In this document: piece by piece, positions 1-11,805 of the stretch | Numbering within the stretch: position 1 is the first letter of the stretch | How the letters are laid out: each line of letters opens with the position of its first letter | NCBI RefSeq assembly: GCF_020379485.1 | Contig: NC_063452.1 | Coordinates: 27,472,770 to 27,536,769 of the forward strand | DNA length: 64,000 nt | Direction: 5' to 3' | DNA from: Brassica napus | Lineage: Eukaryota > Streptophyta > Magnoliopsida > Brassicales > Brassicaceae | Made by a program: the position numbers and the translations under genes | The notes under the pieces: generated by a model | The model's input: the letters and a program-made list of their open reading frames with translations, nothing else | The model's database searches: none | Told to the model about the DNA's origin: nothing

Positions 1-349
1 AAGTTATTGGAGTTTTGTTTAGCTAAATTAGTTTTATAATTATTTAAATAATATTTCATACTATTAGATTAATTATAACTGCTAATTATAACTATTATAC
101 ATTTATTTAATAGTAATTTATTTTTACCATATTTTAAATTTTAAATATTTTTTTTTAAATTTTGTTTTACTATATTAGCTATTAATTGTTTATTGTTTTG
201 AAGATATATAATTAAAGTTAATTTAAAATATAGCTATTAGTTTTTATTCTATGATATATTTTAAAAACGTTTAATATAAGTTTATTTATTTTAGTGATAG
301 TAACATTTTTTGTTTTTAATGGTGTCTAGAAGAAAAAATTTATATTTAT

Positions 350-531
350 AAAATTTTTGAGTTCAAAAAACAAAAACCAAAATCTAATGTCACCAATCAA
401 ACTTTTTGAAAAACTAAAATTTACAGAAAATTCAAAAACTAAAAACTAAAACCAAAATCTAAAAATTAAAAACCAAAATCCAAAAACCAAAAACTAAAAT
501 CTAAAAACCATGTAAACAATCATCACCTTAG
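350..531. mobile_element. Putative terminal fragment of a non-autonomous DNA transposon
   Basis: A purine-rich low-complexity stretch ends with AACAATCATCACC followed by TTA. At 11889 the inverted form appears as TAA followed by GGTGATGATTGTTT and then the mirror low-complexity stretch. A shared terminus flanked by TTA/TAA fits a TIR transposon with a 3-bp target of PIF/Harbinger type, but the partner end of this copy is not visible. Class assignment is an inference. Confidence 0.35.
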
Positions 532-959
532 TCTTTGTTTGTGTTTTTTAAGTTTCTAATTTTTCACAATTTCTTTATGTCTTTCTTTGACCATTGTGTT
601 ATTATAAATATGTAAACTCTTCTATGAATAAAATCAGTCTAAGTTTGAGTTTATTTTAATTTTCTTATTTTCTCTGAATGAGAAAAAGAATTTTTTAGCT
701 AGTTCATTGGTATGAACCGGCTTGTTGATTTGGTGGTCAGTCAATTCATCTTTGTGTGTTGTTTGGTGGTTAGCCAACGCATTACATTCGTTTTTAGGTG
801 GGTTAATTTTAGATCGTGGGTATATCAAGAGCCATTATGCATCTCTTGACGATCCTTTCAATCCATCGTAGTTCCAAAAATACTATTTGTCTTTTCGAAT
901 CATCTCCAACACCCGGCTAAAGTGATCCTTGGATCTAGGACATATGGATAGCCGTTCTG

Positions 960-1720
960 GGTTTTAAATGTCGAATGGCGACTCTTGGCGTTAGGAGGGT
1001 CGACACTCGCCACACGCCATGGCTTTTTATGGCGATCGCCATGTGTATCCAAAAGCCAAATTACAGTCAGCTTCTACCCCTAAAGCATATATTTCAGAAA
1101 CCAAAACACCTTATTCATTGATAAAATAAATGTAGAAAACATAAAACACCAAATGAAAACACATATTCAAAGCATAATACCAAAGCAAAACACCAATTCA
1201 AAGCAAAACCCGAAATCTAAAACAAAACAAGATAACAAAAAAATGATATACGTAATGAACATCAACTTAAAATCCTATGAACCCTATGTCAAAGAGAGAT
1301 TTGCATAAATAAAGAAGAGTTACTGTCCGTGTATCTAGCAGAGAAAGCAAGAACTTAAGAAAAACGATAGGGTCATGTTACTATTATATAGTACTATTGT
1401 TGAAGTAATTAGGGTTTTAGATGGATTAGGGCTTTCTGTTTAGTATATTTAGGGTATAGTACTATTTTACTTAACCATTGTGGATTTAGAAACCAAAATT
1501 CTGTTAAACCAACTTGGTTTGTTTCTCAACAACGAAGCGACGCTATGGTCGACACGCAGTAAATAAGAAAAGCGAGCAAAGGCCGTCGACATGTGTACCT
1601 CGCATGGCCATGAGGGGTTCTGGCGTTTTGGAGATCGCCACAGGTCGCCACTCGCCATGGCGTTCAAAGCGGTCGCCATTTGAAACCAAGTAGCCGTTGC
1701 GTCAAAACCAACCAATAATT
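960..1720. repeat. Two GGCGA-rich islands with direct similarity
   Basis: Near 985-1045 and 1560-1690 the AT-rich background is broken by words such as CACTCGCCA, CGCCATGG and GTCGACA. A perfect 14-bp palindrome, ATGGCGATCGCCAT, lies at 1029-1042. A minus-strand open frame of 82 codons crosses the second island (1467-1715), but it has no recognisable domain. I treat it as repeat-derived. Function unknown. Confidence 0.35.
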
Positions 1721-2256
1721 AAGAATGTGAAATGTTGCACAAAACATCATTTTATAATCTAAGCAAACTCATATTCACTGTCACTGGATAAAACAAAACT
1801 TGATATAAAATTTCGGTCTTTAACAACAGTTGTATAAACTGTTAAATTCTCACCGGGTCCTACTTGCTCAACTATATCTTCATCGAAATTTCACTTGCTC
1901 TTTAATGATCTCTAATCTAGGAGCAATATATTGAAAATAATTACTTCAACTAACCTTAACCTAAGTAAATATAATTCACACAAATGTTTAATAACTTAAT
2001 TTTCAGACAACTTTGATATACATTTTCACATGAATTCTGAAACTGACAAAGAAAAGATCAAACAAGTAAGCGTAGCTGATTTCAAGCAATCAAATATAGA
2101 AATATTAAGCAAAGCAAAACAACCGGAACTTTTAAACTTGTTTTTTTGTTTTCACTCTAGAAAATGTTCTTCCTCTTAAACTTCTCACCCATTTCTCAAA
2201 TCACCAAGTTAGTCAAAACGGAAGCTATAAACTAAACGTCACATCACTCCACAGCA

Positions 2257-3971
2257 TCAATTGCAGTTCTCACCTGCCTCTCCCTCATTGCCACTCTTGT
2301 TTTTCCCATAAACTTCTTCAGACTTTGTTGGTGTTTCCCTTGTGGACTTCTTCGTATCTGGTGTCCTCCTCGGGTTGGATCCGTCCTTGCGACCGTCTAC
2401 ACTGTGGCGATGTCGAACACAATGCTTCCCTTTCACCTCCTGATGTGATGAGTTGACTGTGTCGCTGCAGCTCTTTCTGCGGTTAAGGTTTGGTGACTTG
2501 GGCCGAGTCAGAGGAAACTGTTGATAAAAAAAACACAGAATATTAACATAGCTCCGTTTGCAGGTAAGACAGTGTGAGATACTGACAAACTCATAACAAA
2601 GCTAACATGGCCATACACTAGGATAAGTAGTTCGTGTGGATAGTGAAGACATAACTCATAAGAGAAGGAAACAGAATGTTACTATGGGATTCTGTCAGTA
2701 CTGGACAAGCAAGAAAATGAATCGAAAACGGACACAGAACAAGGAAGCAGTGGTTTTGTTTACATACCTTTTTCAATGGAGGTTTCTGTGGAGGAGGCTC
2801 GTTGTAGAAGGTCGGTACGGGATTAGCTTTGTAAGCCATGTTCTTCCTGAGTTGCTTAGTGACTACTTCTTGCTCTTCCTGGAAGAACAATACGTTTTCA
2901 ATGTTTTTGAGAAAGCTCAAGAATATAAGATACCGAAACATGTAAGCCACTTGACTCAGAACATGTAAGATCGTTGTTTTCAAAAACTGTGCAAGCCACT
3001 GTTTTTTCTGCCCCATCATGCTATTCCTAATGAAAATGGATGACGCAGAAACTATATAAAGTAGAATCATACACCATACACTAGCATGCATGTAGTACCT
3101 TAAGCCTTTTCTCGTTTTCTCTCTTCTCTTCCTCAAGTGCTTTCTGTTTCTCTTCCAGCTTCTTGTAAAACTGATACCATAATACGTTGAACAACAAGTA
3201 TGACATCTCTAAAGAGAGAAGAGAAACAGGGCAAATACCTCTTTGCGTCTCTCCAGCCGCGAAGTGCTGCTAAAGGTTGGAGCAACTCCAATGGTTACCT
3301 TGGGTTTAATAGTTCTTACAGATGTAGCTGATCTATACATACATATATGGCTAAGGATCAGAAATAAAAATAGTCATGTAGTGATTAGATGTTAAAAACA
3401 AATGTTTCTTCTTTATATTCTCCTTCTAACATGACAATAAAAGGAAGGATACGAGGAAGCAACAGAAAAAGTATCTTCATCATCATGGTGCTTCTTGTGA
3501 TCTATTGTCTTCCTCGCTGGCATAGGCGAGTTTGGCTGTGAAACAAAAACCATTCAGTCTCATTTTCACAATTCCCATTCATAAGAACTACAGGCTTTGT
3601 TTATTTACCTGTGAACCTCTTGATCCTGAAGAAGAGTTGCGGCTAGCAGCATTTCCCGGCGAGCTATTATGACTATCAACTCCTGCTCTTGCGCAGACAG
3701 AGGAAGCAGCAGGCTTTTCAGCCGACAGAGAGAATGGCTTTGGAACAGTGTAATTCACGCCACCACCACCACGAGTTTTGTGTGCAGGAGGTGGTGTGTT
3801 TAGCTTCTTCCTTTGGCCAGGAGATGTATGGGATCCAGATCCGTCATCTTCTGCAACCGAGTTGTGATCAGTAGTACACTCCTTAACCTCTGCAGGCTCC
3901 ATTTGCTGCGAAGATCCCGTCGAGCTGTTTAGCTTATTATCCATGTGTTTCTCCTCTGGTTCTCTCCCCAT
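2257..3971 (-). CDS. WAVE-DAMPENED2-like (WVD2/WDL) TPX2-family microtubule protein
   Basis: The product is predicted to bind and bundle cortical microtubules and influence anisotropic cell growth (known for the WVD2/WDL family). Six coding exons on the minus strand: 3971-3609, 3535-3453, 3332-3239, 3170-3099, 2878-2768 and 2517-2257. All junctions are GT..AG, giving 984 nt and 327 residues, the usual family size. The start is the ATG of MGREPEEKHMDNK, which resembles the MGRE start of WVD2 and WDL1/2. Residues 181-204 hold the hallmark charged helix FYKKLEEKQKALEEEK. Residues 205-241 continue the TPX2 core (RKNMAYKANPVPTFYNEPPP). The tail has the family's PLTRPKSPNLNRRKS block and is rich in Lys, Arg and Ser. 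A likely 5' UTR intron (4398-3977) ends just before the ATG and contains a 24-base homopolymer. Upstream DNA (4400-4550) probably holds the promoter and 5' UTR. It most resembles WDL2, but I am not sure of the paralogue. Confidence 0.9.
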
Positions 3972-3976
3972 TACCA

Positions 3977-4398
3977 CTTTAACCACAAAGACATAATTAA
4001 CAAAAAAAAAAAAAAAAAAAAAAATCAGCTTTTTAAACAACAAAAAAGGCTTATTGAGGATATAAACTTCAAAGATCAACAATACCCAAGAAACTGTATC
4101 GTGAAACATAGATAGATTATTCACAATCAAAATGCATACACATCAAAACCCACTTTTGTCTTCAATTACATGAATATATAATCAATTAAAAAGAATATTA
4201 CGAAACATGTGTAGGTATCCACATTCATCAAATCTATGCTCTTTTAATGCTTTTTTAGCTGAAGAAAATTAGGCGAAACCTAATTAATGTTGCAATTAAA
4301 ACACTAAATTTTATCAGAAAATTAACAAAAAAGGAATAAAACATGAGAAGCATTTGACATCAGAAAACCTAATTGAAAAAAAAAAGAGAGAAAAGAAC
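3977..4398 (-). other. Probable 5' UTR intron of the WVD2-like gene
   Basis: On the minus strand a donor CTCAG|GTTCTTTT lies at 4399/4398 and an acceptor GGTTAAAG|TGGTA ends at 3977, five bases before the start codon. A long A tract on the plus strand (about 3999-4022) supplies an extended pyrimidine stretch on the transcript strand. Intron placement is inferred from splice signals only. Confidence 0.6.
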
Positions 4399-4550
4399 CT
4401 GAGTTGCACGCAGATCGAGATCAGATCGGAAACACATTTCTCCTATTGAAAGAAAGGTAAGGAAAATGCTTACGGTTTATAGCTCCGATATCTCCAGAAG
4501 CTTCGTCGAATACATATTCTCTCTTTCTGCGCAGGGAGGCGTAAATGCAA

Positions 4551-4925
4551 AAATCCCTCTTTCACGTCTATCACTTTTCTCCTTTTCTTTTTGTTTTGTT
4601 TTGTTTAATACAAATTGTTTTTATCTTTTGTTGACCAATAGAATGTTAAATATATTCGTCTTTTTATTGGCCTTTATTTAGCTTCTTTTGACTTTTTGTG
4701 GTTATTAAAAGTAAAAACACGGTGAAAATGCACTCATGGTTATCCTGTTTAAAGTCAACATTCTTGACTATTCCTACCCCGATAAGATCCGGTTCGGTTA
4801 TCTGTTCAATTGAGTCGAATCTGGTTTGGTCGAGCAACACAGAATTTCCATGAGCGACATCTAGTTTGGTCCAACTGAGTGACGTATGGTTCGGTTGAAA
4901 ATCATATATAGCCGTGTAAATAAGA
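4551..4925. other. Intergenic, upstream of the WVD2-like gene
   Basis: I see no open frame or RNA gene. Several GGTTCGGTT-type words occur near 4790-4900, like those in the intron at 19100-19480 and common in Brassicaceae repeats. The gene's promoter should lie in the left part of this stretch. Confidence 0.5.
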
Positions 4926-5165
4926 GCAAGGGCATCTTTGTTTCACCGTCTGCGTGAATCATCCGGAAGAAGATAAAAATTTTGTTTGTTGAATTAAAAT
5001 TGCAACTCATCTAAATAGTTCATCCGGATAATTTTCAGAAATTAAGACTTAATTTTAAAGTTCATCCAGCTGAAATAATTTGTACCATCTGGATGGAGAT
5101 GGATATGCCAAAATAATATAATGTCTATTATACCCCTGATATAATTTACAAATTACAAAAATGTG

Positions 5166-5390
5166 TTTTTTCCGCCAAAAACGGAAAAATGCGTTTTTCC
5201 GCCAAAAACAGAAAAACCGCATTTTCCTACCAAAAACAGAAAAACCGCATTTTCCTACCAAAAACGGAAAAATGTGTTTTTCCGCCAAAAACGAAAAAAC
5301 GTATTTTCCCTTCAAAAACGCAAATACATGTTTTCCCGTCAAAAACGTAAAACGCATTTTTTCATTAAATTCGCAAAATCAATTTTTTGC
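5166..5390. repeat. Tandem array, ~27-bp unit, about eight copies
   Basis: The unit is roughly TTTTTCCGCCAAAAACGGAA followed by AAATGCG, repeated with 10-25% drift. Because 27 is a multiple of three, every frame without a stop reads as a 9-residue repeat (for example FPPKTEKPH on the plus strand), which produces long open frames on both strands. Within each unit CCG..CGG half-sites form a small dyad. I regard these open frames as a by-product of the repeat, not as genes. Confidence 0.8.
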
Positions 5391-5475
5391 TAAAAAAGAA
5401 AAAATATATTTCCCTCCAAAACTATTTTATATTTTAGATAATTAAAAATAATAATTGTGAAACAAAAATAAAATA

Positions 5476-5575
5476 TGATTAAATCAAAACAATGATATTT
5501 TGATTAAATTAAAACAAATGTATTTTGATTAAATCAAAACAAAGGTATTTTGATTAAATCAAAACAAAAGTATTT
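5476..5575. repeat. Tandem array, ~25-bp unit, four copies
   Basis: The unit ATTTTGATTAAATCAAAACA and a few more bases repeats about four times. Each unit contains the dyad TTTTGATTAAATCAAAA, a near-perfect palindrome. It sits inside the same TIR-bounded element as the 27-bp array. Confidence 0.75.
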
Positions 5576-5735
5576 TAGTATTTTGTTTACTAAACTCGTC
5601 TGGCTGAAAATGAAAATTCATTACATCTAGATGGTTATATACAAACAATTATTCTAATAAAATCTGGATGGATCATATATAAATGGATAATTTGGATAAA
5701 AACAACAGATGGTGAAACAAACATCCCCTAGCAAC

Positions 5736-6031
5736 AACAAAAGTATACCTTTGTTTCACCATTGACTATTTGACGTTGGCCGCTCTCTCACCGCCGTTTC
5801 CTTGCAGCTGACGGCTGCCGACGGGATTTCATATGTTTGTTTTATTATTTTGATAATATGGGCTTTTAGATCAACATAATTTTCTTCGGCGCTATGGGCC
5901 TATTCAAAATATCAGAATCTTGTGAACTAGTGGGCTCAAATCGCTCGGTCCCAGTTTCATATTTGTTATCCAGAAACTTTTTCTTAAATTTTTGTTTTGT
6001 TTAAAAGGAAATCGGAGTATATAACAAAAAA
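5736..6031. other. Intergenic spacer between two transposons
   Basis: No gene seen. At 5747-5763 the words CCTTTGTTTCACCATTGACT resemble the left end of the TIR element just upstream, suggesting an older terminal fragment. The rest is unremarkable, ending at the CAAAA target duplication of the next element. Confidence 0.45.
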
Positions 6032-6036
6032 CAAAA

Positions 6037-6178
6037 TGTTATGAACCAGATCGTGGATGGCTCATAATCAAGAGATTATGATTTGTAATCTTTTCATTTA
6101 TCTATGACGGTGTAATCTCTTATATAAAGAACTTCTATGTTATGAATAAAGATAGACTTTTCCATTACTTTTATAACA
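6037..6178 (+). repeat. 5' LTR of Copia element 1
   Basis: 142 bp, TG...CA ends, matching the right LTR along its whole length. It is short for a plant Copia LTR. It contains TATATAAAG near 6121, a candidate TATA box. Confidence 0.9.
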
Positions 6179-6192
6179 CGTTGTCAGCACGA
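6179..6192 (+). other. Non-canonical primer-binding site of Copia element 1
   Basis: Directly after the LTR stands CGTTGTCAGCACGA. Most LTR elements start here with TGG, the complement of a tRNA 3' end; this one does not. It differs by one base from the CGTTATCAGCACGA found at the same place in elements A, B and C. Confidence 0.6.
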
Positions 6193-7879
6193 AACTCTAA
6201 ATCCCTAAGCTAATACCCAAATCGAAAAACCCTAAAACTCTAACACTAGCCGGCGATCCGACAAACCCTAAACCCCGATCGCGTTTCTTGTTCCCGCATC
6301 TGTTCCAGCTCGCGTCCCCGATCAGCTTCAGCCCAAGGTGTTCCTGATCCTAGCTCAGACGTTCGCGACCCGAGAGCACCTCCAGCACGCGACCTCTTCC
6401 TCATTCGCGACAGCATCAGACAGCTCGCATCCGACGATCAAGGCGTTCCCGATCAAGCAATAAAGGACGTATGCGACCCGATATAAGCGACTCGATCCAT
6501 TCCAGCTCGCGTCCCGTTCGTGTCCAGCTCGCAGCTCAACTCCTTTGGTGGTCCGATTTAACAATCATCTAAGGTTAAAAGGTAATTCAAAACCTAAGAA
6601 CCAATAATCGAACATGGATTGATTGATAAAGAATGAAACCCTAAAACCCTAATCTTTATGAATTAAAACCATACGGTAATAGATCAAAAATCCTAATTGA
6701 GTACATTGAAGCTCTAAAAGTTCGATACCCCAAACCCTAAATCATGTTCCTACATGATTAAAACCCCAAATCGGTTTTTACAAGTTAAAATCCGATAAAC
6801 TCTAACCCTATATCTATAAACCCTAAATAATATAAGTATAAGAATTAATTATACTATAATTATCAAATCACATATTAAAACCCTAATCGAATATTTTGAA
6901 ATCAAAACTGTTTTCGGTTTTGATCATTGAGGTTTTAAATATGATTGAATCTGATGCTATGTTGCTAGAATTGTTTGACCGTTAAATTGATAGATTTATT
7001 TTCTCATCCTGCTTGGTTAATTGTTCATCTGATTTAAAATTGTTTAAACCGACCAGCCTGTTAAAACATTGATTGAATCCGATAGGTTTCTAGCTTGCTT
7101 TGCTTATACAATCAGATAGGTTGATAGATTGATTGAGGTTTACTTGTTTAAAATCTGAATGATCTGATTGCATTATTCTTGAGGTTTAGGATTAATAGTT
7201 TTGTAATTTGATATGTTTTAAATAGAAACCCTAAATAATCCGTATGGTAGGTTATATTGATCTGATTTGGATGTCTTTGAGAATTGAGAATCCGTATGCC
7301 AGGTTGATAGATTCATGATAAAATCTAATGTCTTGATGTTTAAGATTGTATGCTAAGTTTGATTAAATTGATTAATCTGATTATATGTTTTTGAGGTTTG
7401 ATAAATTCGGATACTAGATAAATTATTTACACATGGTTTATGCTAAATACCAATCAACATTGAAACTGATTCATTGAAATTCATGCTTGAAATCTATATT
7501 CTAGTATTGCTAAAATTAGCCTTGAAACTGATTCATTGAAATTCATGCTTAAAATCTATATTCTAGTATTGCTAAAATCAGCATTGAAACTGATTGAGTG
7601 ATTAATAATTTTTTTTACTAGTCTTGCTAAAATCTATTGATTGTTAAACCCTAATTGCATGATTAATTGAATCCGTTTTTGTTAGTCTTGATAAACCATA
7701 ATATTATGAGCACATAGAAATAGTATTGCTGAGACTTGCTAGAAAATGACTGATTGATTAAATGTCTTTAAGATTGATAGTCTCATTGTCCTCACAAGAT
7801 TGAAATCCGAATTGATTATTTTTTAGAGTAAGGCCGCATGAAAATTATACCTAAATATTAAGTGATATATGATTTGAGA

Positions 7880-8735
7880 TGTCGAAAATCAACCTGAATT
7901 TTGCTGCCGTAAATCTCTCTGGAGATAATTATTTACGGTGGGCATTGGATACAAAGATTATTCTAAAGTAAAAAAAAGACTTGGTGAATGTATCATAGAA
8001 GGCAATAATGCTAATGAGAAAGATTGATACAGGGCAATATTAATTATTAGCCATCATCTTGTTAAGAGTCTCAAAGATCAGTATCTGACTATAGAGAATC
8101 CTCTAGACCTTTGGTCAGAGTTAAAAAATCGAGATATGATCACCAAAGAACGGTGTTATTACCAAATGCCCTATTTGATTGGAGGAATCCCAGAATCCAG
8201 GACTACAAGTCCGTGGATGAGTCTATTGCTAGCTGGGCAAAATAATGGATTACTGATGAGAAACAGTGAATTGAGACCTCTTGGATTAACCCCATTACCT
8301 GATACCAATAAGGCCGCAGAAGAAAAACAAAGGTAACTACGTCCAGAATGATAGACCACACGGCTATGGCCGTGGAGGGTGGAAAGGACGTGGCCATGGC
8401 CACTATTACACATTTGGCCATGGGAATCACTATGGCAGAGGCCGTGGGTATCAACCCAATTTGAGCCATGGTCAAGGCAGTGGTCGTGGTATATCCTTTA
8501 AACCACAAAGCTCGACCAAATCAGTGTGCCGTAGATGTGGAATGGGGAACCATTGGGCTAAGATATGAAGGACTCCCAAACATTTTTGTGACCTCTATCA
8601 AAGAGAGTCTGAAAGGGAAGAATCCTGAAACCCACTTGGTCTATAAAGATGGTGAAAATAATTCCGAACATGATCAAGATGATCTTATGGAATATGAGAC
8701 TTATGATTGCCTAAAAGAATCAAGTTTGATAATCT
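7880..8735 (+). pseudogene. Copia gag remnant, element 1
   Basis: The frame opens at 7880 with MSKINLNFAAVNLSGDNYLR, a typical Copia Gag amino end, and soon meets stops and shifts. A Gly/Arg/His-rich stretch lies near 8350-8500. The zinc knuckle at 8527-8568 keeps C-x2-C-x4-H, but the codon for the fourth ligand, cysteine, is now TGA. The carboxy end runs to about 8735. Not functional. Confidence 0.8.
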
Positions 8736-8854
8736 GATTTCGACATCAAACTTGTGTGATTGCTTTGCTTGTATGTTTTCTCTGATTTTTATCTCCTTGA
8801 ATTTATTTCTATTACATTGTCTGCTTAAATTAAATGAATGAATGATTTTTCTAT

Positions 8855-11515
8855 ATGAGTACACTGAAAAACGCCAATATAAGTACTAAAGCAGGTATCG
8901 CCAGTCTGAAAGAAGACTATGACTAGGCTAATATATTATTGCCTAAGGATATGCATCTAGAAATCAATGATGCCTTATATTCACCTAGCTCTAAGAGCAA
9001 GAGCAGCCTATTGAGTTTTAAAGATATAAGAATGAATGGTTTCAATATTGAAACAATGGGCAAAGGAAACAAAGAGTTCCTTCAGATATATGTATAAAAT
9101 CGACCAAGGCCATAATAAGTCCTAAAGACTATACATGCATTCTCTACTGACCTAGACTATGCATAGATCAGTATGATAGAGGCTAAAAGCCTGCAAAAAT
9201 ATACACTTTATGGCACGACCGAATTGGCCATCCTGGTCCAAACATGATGCGAAAATTGATATTCAAAAGGCACACATTAAAAGATAAGAAGAGTTATCCC
9301 AAAGAATCTCACGTGTGTAGCATGTACACAAGGGAAACTCATTAGGCCATCACCAGTAAAACGGCTACGAGCCCCTTTTTCATAAATAAAGACTATATGT
9401 CTAGATAATACTGGTGAATACATGGGGATAAATGTGGACAATTCTGTGATACATGTCCATACCAAGAACGGCTTGGCCGAAATCTTTTAAAACGCAAATA
9501 GCTGATTGATATACCATAACTTATGAGGTCAAAACTCCCATTCACAGCTTGGGTCACACGAAATTTACATGCACCTAAGTTAATATGCATCAGGCCATTT
9601 AGTGAGCATAGATATCCCCTATCACAATTATTAACGGGTCAAGAACCAGACATGCCCCATCATAAGACATTTGGATGTGCTGTCTATGTACTAATTGCCC
9701 CACCACAGAGAACTAAGATGGGACCACTCAAAAGGAGGATGGGAATATATGTTGGATATGATTATCCCACAATAATAAAGTACTTTGAGCCAACTATGGG
9801 TGATTATATTTGAGGCCAGGTACACAGATTATTTTAAGACCAGGAGGAGAAAAAAATAATAAAGCTGGTGAAAGAAATATAATGGAATCAACCATCAATG
9901 TCTTGACAAGATCCTCAGACTAAAGAATGTGAAATAGACGTCCAAAGATTATACATTTACAAAGCTAGCTAATCAAATGCCAGACACATTTGCTGACCCG
10001 AAAAAGAATGACTAAGTCATATATAAACCAGCTTGTAAAGCACCAACAAATTTGATGTCCAAGAAGAGACACAGTCAAGTAGCTATAGAGTCTAGACAAC
10101 GTATGAAACGTGGTAGACCAAATAGGTTCCAAAAGATAAGAATCCTCGGAAACAAAAGAAAGGTGCAGAGAATGATAATCAAAATCCAAATCCAAGGTTA
10201 CTAAGGAAACCATCCTAGACATGGAGATAAGGCCGGCCGGCTCTAAGGTACAGGTACCAAACAATGTAGCTTGGGACGCCAAGCTGCAAAGTATTAAAGG
10301 TCCTGATAATAATGAATCTCAATCGATTATATCATGTCTGGAACATAATGGAACCAATAAGAAATGTCGACATAAGATGATTTATTTGCATACAAGGTAG
10401 CACTTGAATTTATGAATATAAGCGAGGATCATGAACCCACGTCAATATAAGAGTGCGCACTCGTATAACAGATTTGATTGAATGGAAACGTGGGGTTAAA
10501 TAGTTTAAAGAAGAAAGGCGTATTTGACCATATGATTAAGACGCCATATGATGTTAAAACCAGTGGATATAAATGGGTCTTGTGAGGAATAGAAATCGTG
10601 AGATATAAAGCTGATGTTGCACAAGGATTCTCACAAAAACTAGTAATAGATTATGAGGAGACATACTCCCATGTGGTGGATGCAACTACTTTTAGATTTC
10701 TCATAAGTCTGGCTATATAAGAGAGAAAATTAGACTTGCAGCAAGTTGATGTAGTGACTGCTTATTTATATGGTCCACTGGATAATGAAAGTACTAGAGG
10801 GTATTGAGCTGAAAGTACAGCAAGTTCTCGAGAACAATATTGATAATCATCAAAGTATATGATCTGAATATCCTATGAACCTCTGGATACAATTTCCCAA
10901 ACAGTTGAATATCTTAAGAAACAGTTTGAGATGAAAGATCTTGGAAAACAAAGTTTTGTTTGGGATTACAGCTTGAGTACATTAACAATGAAATCCTTGT
11001 GCATCAAATAGTCTATACAGAAAAGGGTACGCAAGATATTTAATATGGACCAATCTCACCCATTATCTAGTACATGGGCGTGAGATCACTTGTTTTGGAC
11101 ACTGATCCATTCAGTCCAAAGGTGGACGATAAAGAAGTTCATTTAGTCCTGAGATGGACGATGCAGAAGTCTTGTTTTAGACACTGATCTGATTGGTCCA
11201 TAAGAAGAACGATGAAGAAGCCTTTGATTTTGGTTTATTTTATACTAACCAGCCCAAAGAGGGGTTATTTGGTTTTGTTGATTTGTTTTCAGACAGGTTA
11301 TGTTTTACACATGGTGGTACACGCATATCACAGCAACATCATCCAAGATTTTGTGTGTGTGTATTTGAGGTCGATGACTCAATATGTTCGATCAGATTGT
11401 GGCATGACTGATGGTAAAGAAGAACCAACTATCATGTTCGAGGACGAAGCATATTCTGCCAAAGATCTTCATCACCCCCGGATTGCAGAAAATTGGAGAG
11501 GTCCATGGGACCTTC
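8855..11515 (+). pseudogene. Copia pol remnant, element 1
   Basis: Ordered fragments of a Copia polyprotein are readable. The integrase zinc region WHDRIGHPGPNMMRKL is at 9214-9262. Integrase carboxy parts follow at 9523-9813 (MRSKLPFTAW, FGCAVYVLIAPPQRTKMGP). Reverse transcriptase pieces lie at 10480-10790 (VDATTFRFLISLA), and RNase H pieces at 11224-11515 (DFGLFYTNQPKEGLFGFVD, EEPTIMFEDEAYSAKDLHH). Most of the integrase core and part of the reverse transcriptase are missing, and many stops interrupt the rest. Comparison with element C at 60385 makes the order clear. Confidence 0.85.
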
Positions 11516-11663
11516 AGTAATGTCCAAATCAGAGGGAGTAATGTGTGTTGTAATCTTTTTCCTTCACCATGGTTTTGTCCCAATTGGTTTTCCTGGTAAG
11601 GTTTTAATGAGGCAACATTAAAGCACGTTACAAGCTCTAAATGGTTATGGCATCCAAGGGGAG

Positions 11664-11805
11664 TGTTATGAACCAGACTGTGGATGACTCATAATCAAGA
11701 GATTATGATTTGTAATCTTTCCGTTTATCTATGACGGTGTAATCTCTTATATGAGGAACCTCTATGTTATGAATAAAGATAGACTTTTCCATTACTTTTA
11801 TAACA
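11664..11805 (+). repeat. 3' LTR of Copia element 1
   Basis: 142 bp, preceded by the purine tract AAGGGGAG (11656-11663) and followed by the target duplication CAAAA. It differs from the 5' LTR by eight transitions, about 5-6%, implying an older insertion than elements A, B or the Athila-like element. Confidence 0.9.

Larger units (their letters stand above)
1..2256. other. AT-rich intergenic DNA, no gene seen
   Basis: I see no supported gene here. Bases 1-350 are AT-rich without clear structure. Bases 350-531 are a low-complexity run of AAAACCAAAAACTAAAAT type that ends in ACAATCATCACCTTA. The reverse complement of that ending recurs at 11888-11910, so it is probably one end of a transposon family. 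Bases 960-1060 and 1530-1720 are short GC-richer islands built on GGCGA/TCGCC words. Bases 1740-2256 hold the 3' side of the minus-strand gene that stops at 2257. Confidence 0.6.
4926..5735. mobile_element. Non-autonomous TIR element (MITE-like) carrying two tandem arrays
   Basis: The left end reads AGGGCATCTTTGTTTCACC and the right end GGTGAAACAAACATCCCCT, an imperfect inverted repeat of about 19 bp. The bases just outside both ends read AGCA, a possible short target duplication. Inner flanks also pair loosely (CATCCGGA, CATCTAGATGG, CTGGATGGA words in both halves). The interior holds the 27-bp and 25-bp arrays annotated separately. No transposase is present. The superfamily is undetermined. 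Confidence 0.55.
6037..11805 (+). mobile_element. Decayed Ty1/Copia LTR retrotransposon (element 1)
   Basis: Two 142-bp LTRs (6037-6178 and 11664-11805) bound the element, both running TGTTATGAACC to TTTTATAACA. The 5-bp direct repeat CAAAA lies immediately outside both ends (6032-6036, 11806-11810), proving an intact insertion. The LTRs differ by eight bases in my count, all transitions. A primer-site-like sequence (6179-6192) and a purine tract (11656-11663) are in place. Gag and Pol can be read but carry many stops and frameshifts, and the central integrase region is deleted. It cannot encode its own proteins. Confidence 0.9.

Noticed and set aside
1467..1715. 82-codon minus-strand open frame
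   Set aside because: No domain, overlaps a repeat-like island, no splice context or neighbour support.
5055..5445. Open frames of 76-100 codons on both strands
   Set aside because: They arise because the 27-bp repeat unit is a multiple of three; the peptides are simple 9-residue repeats.
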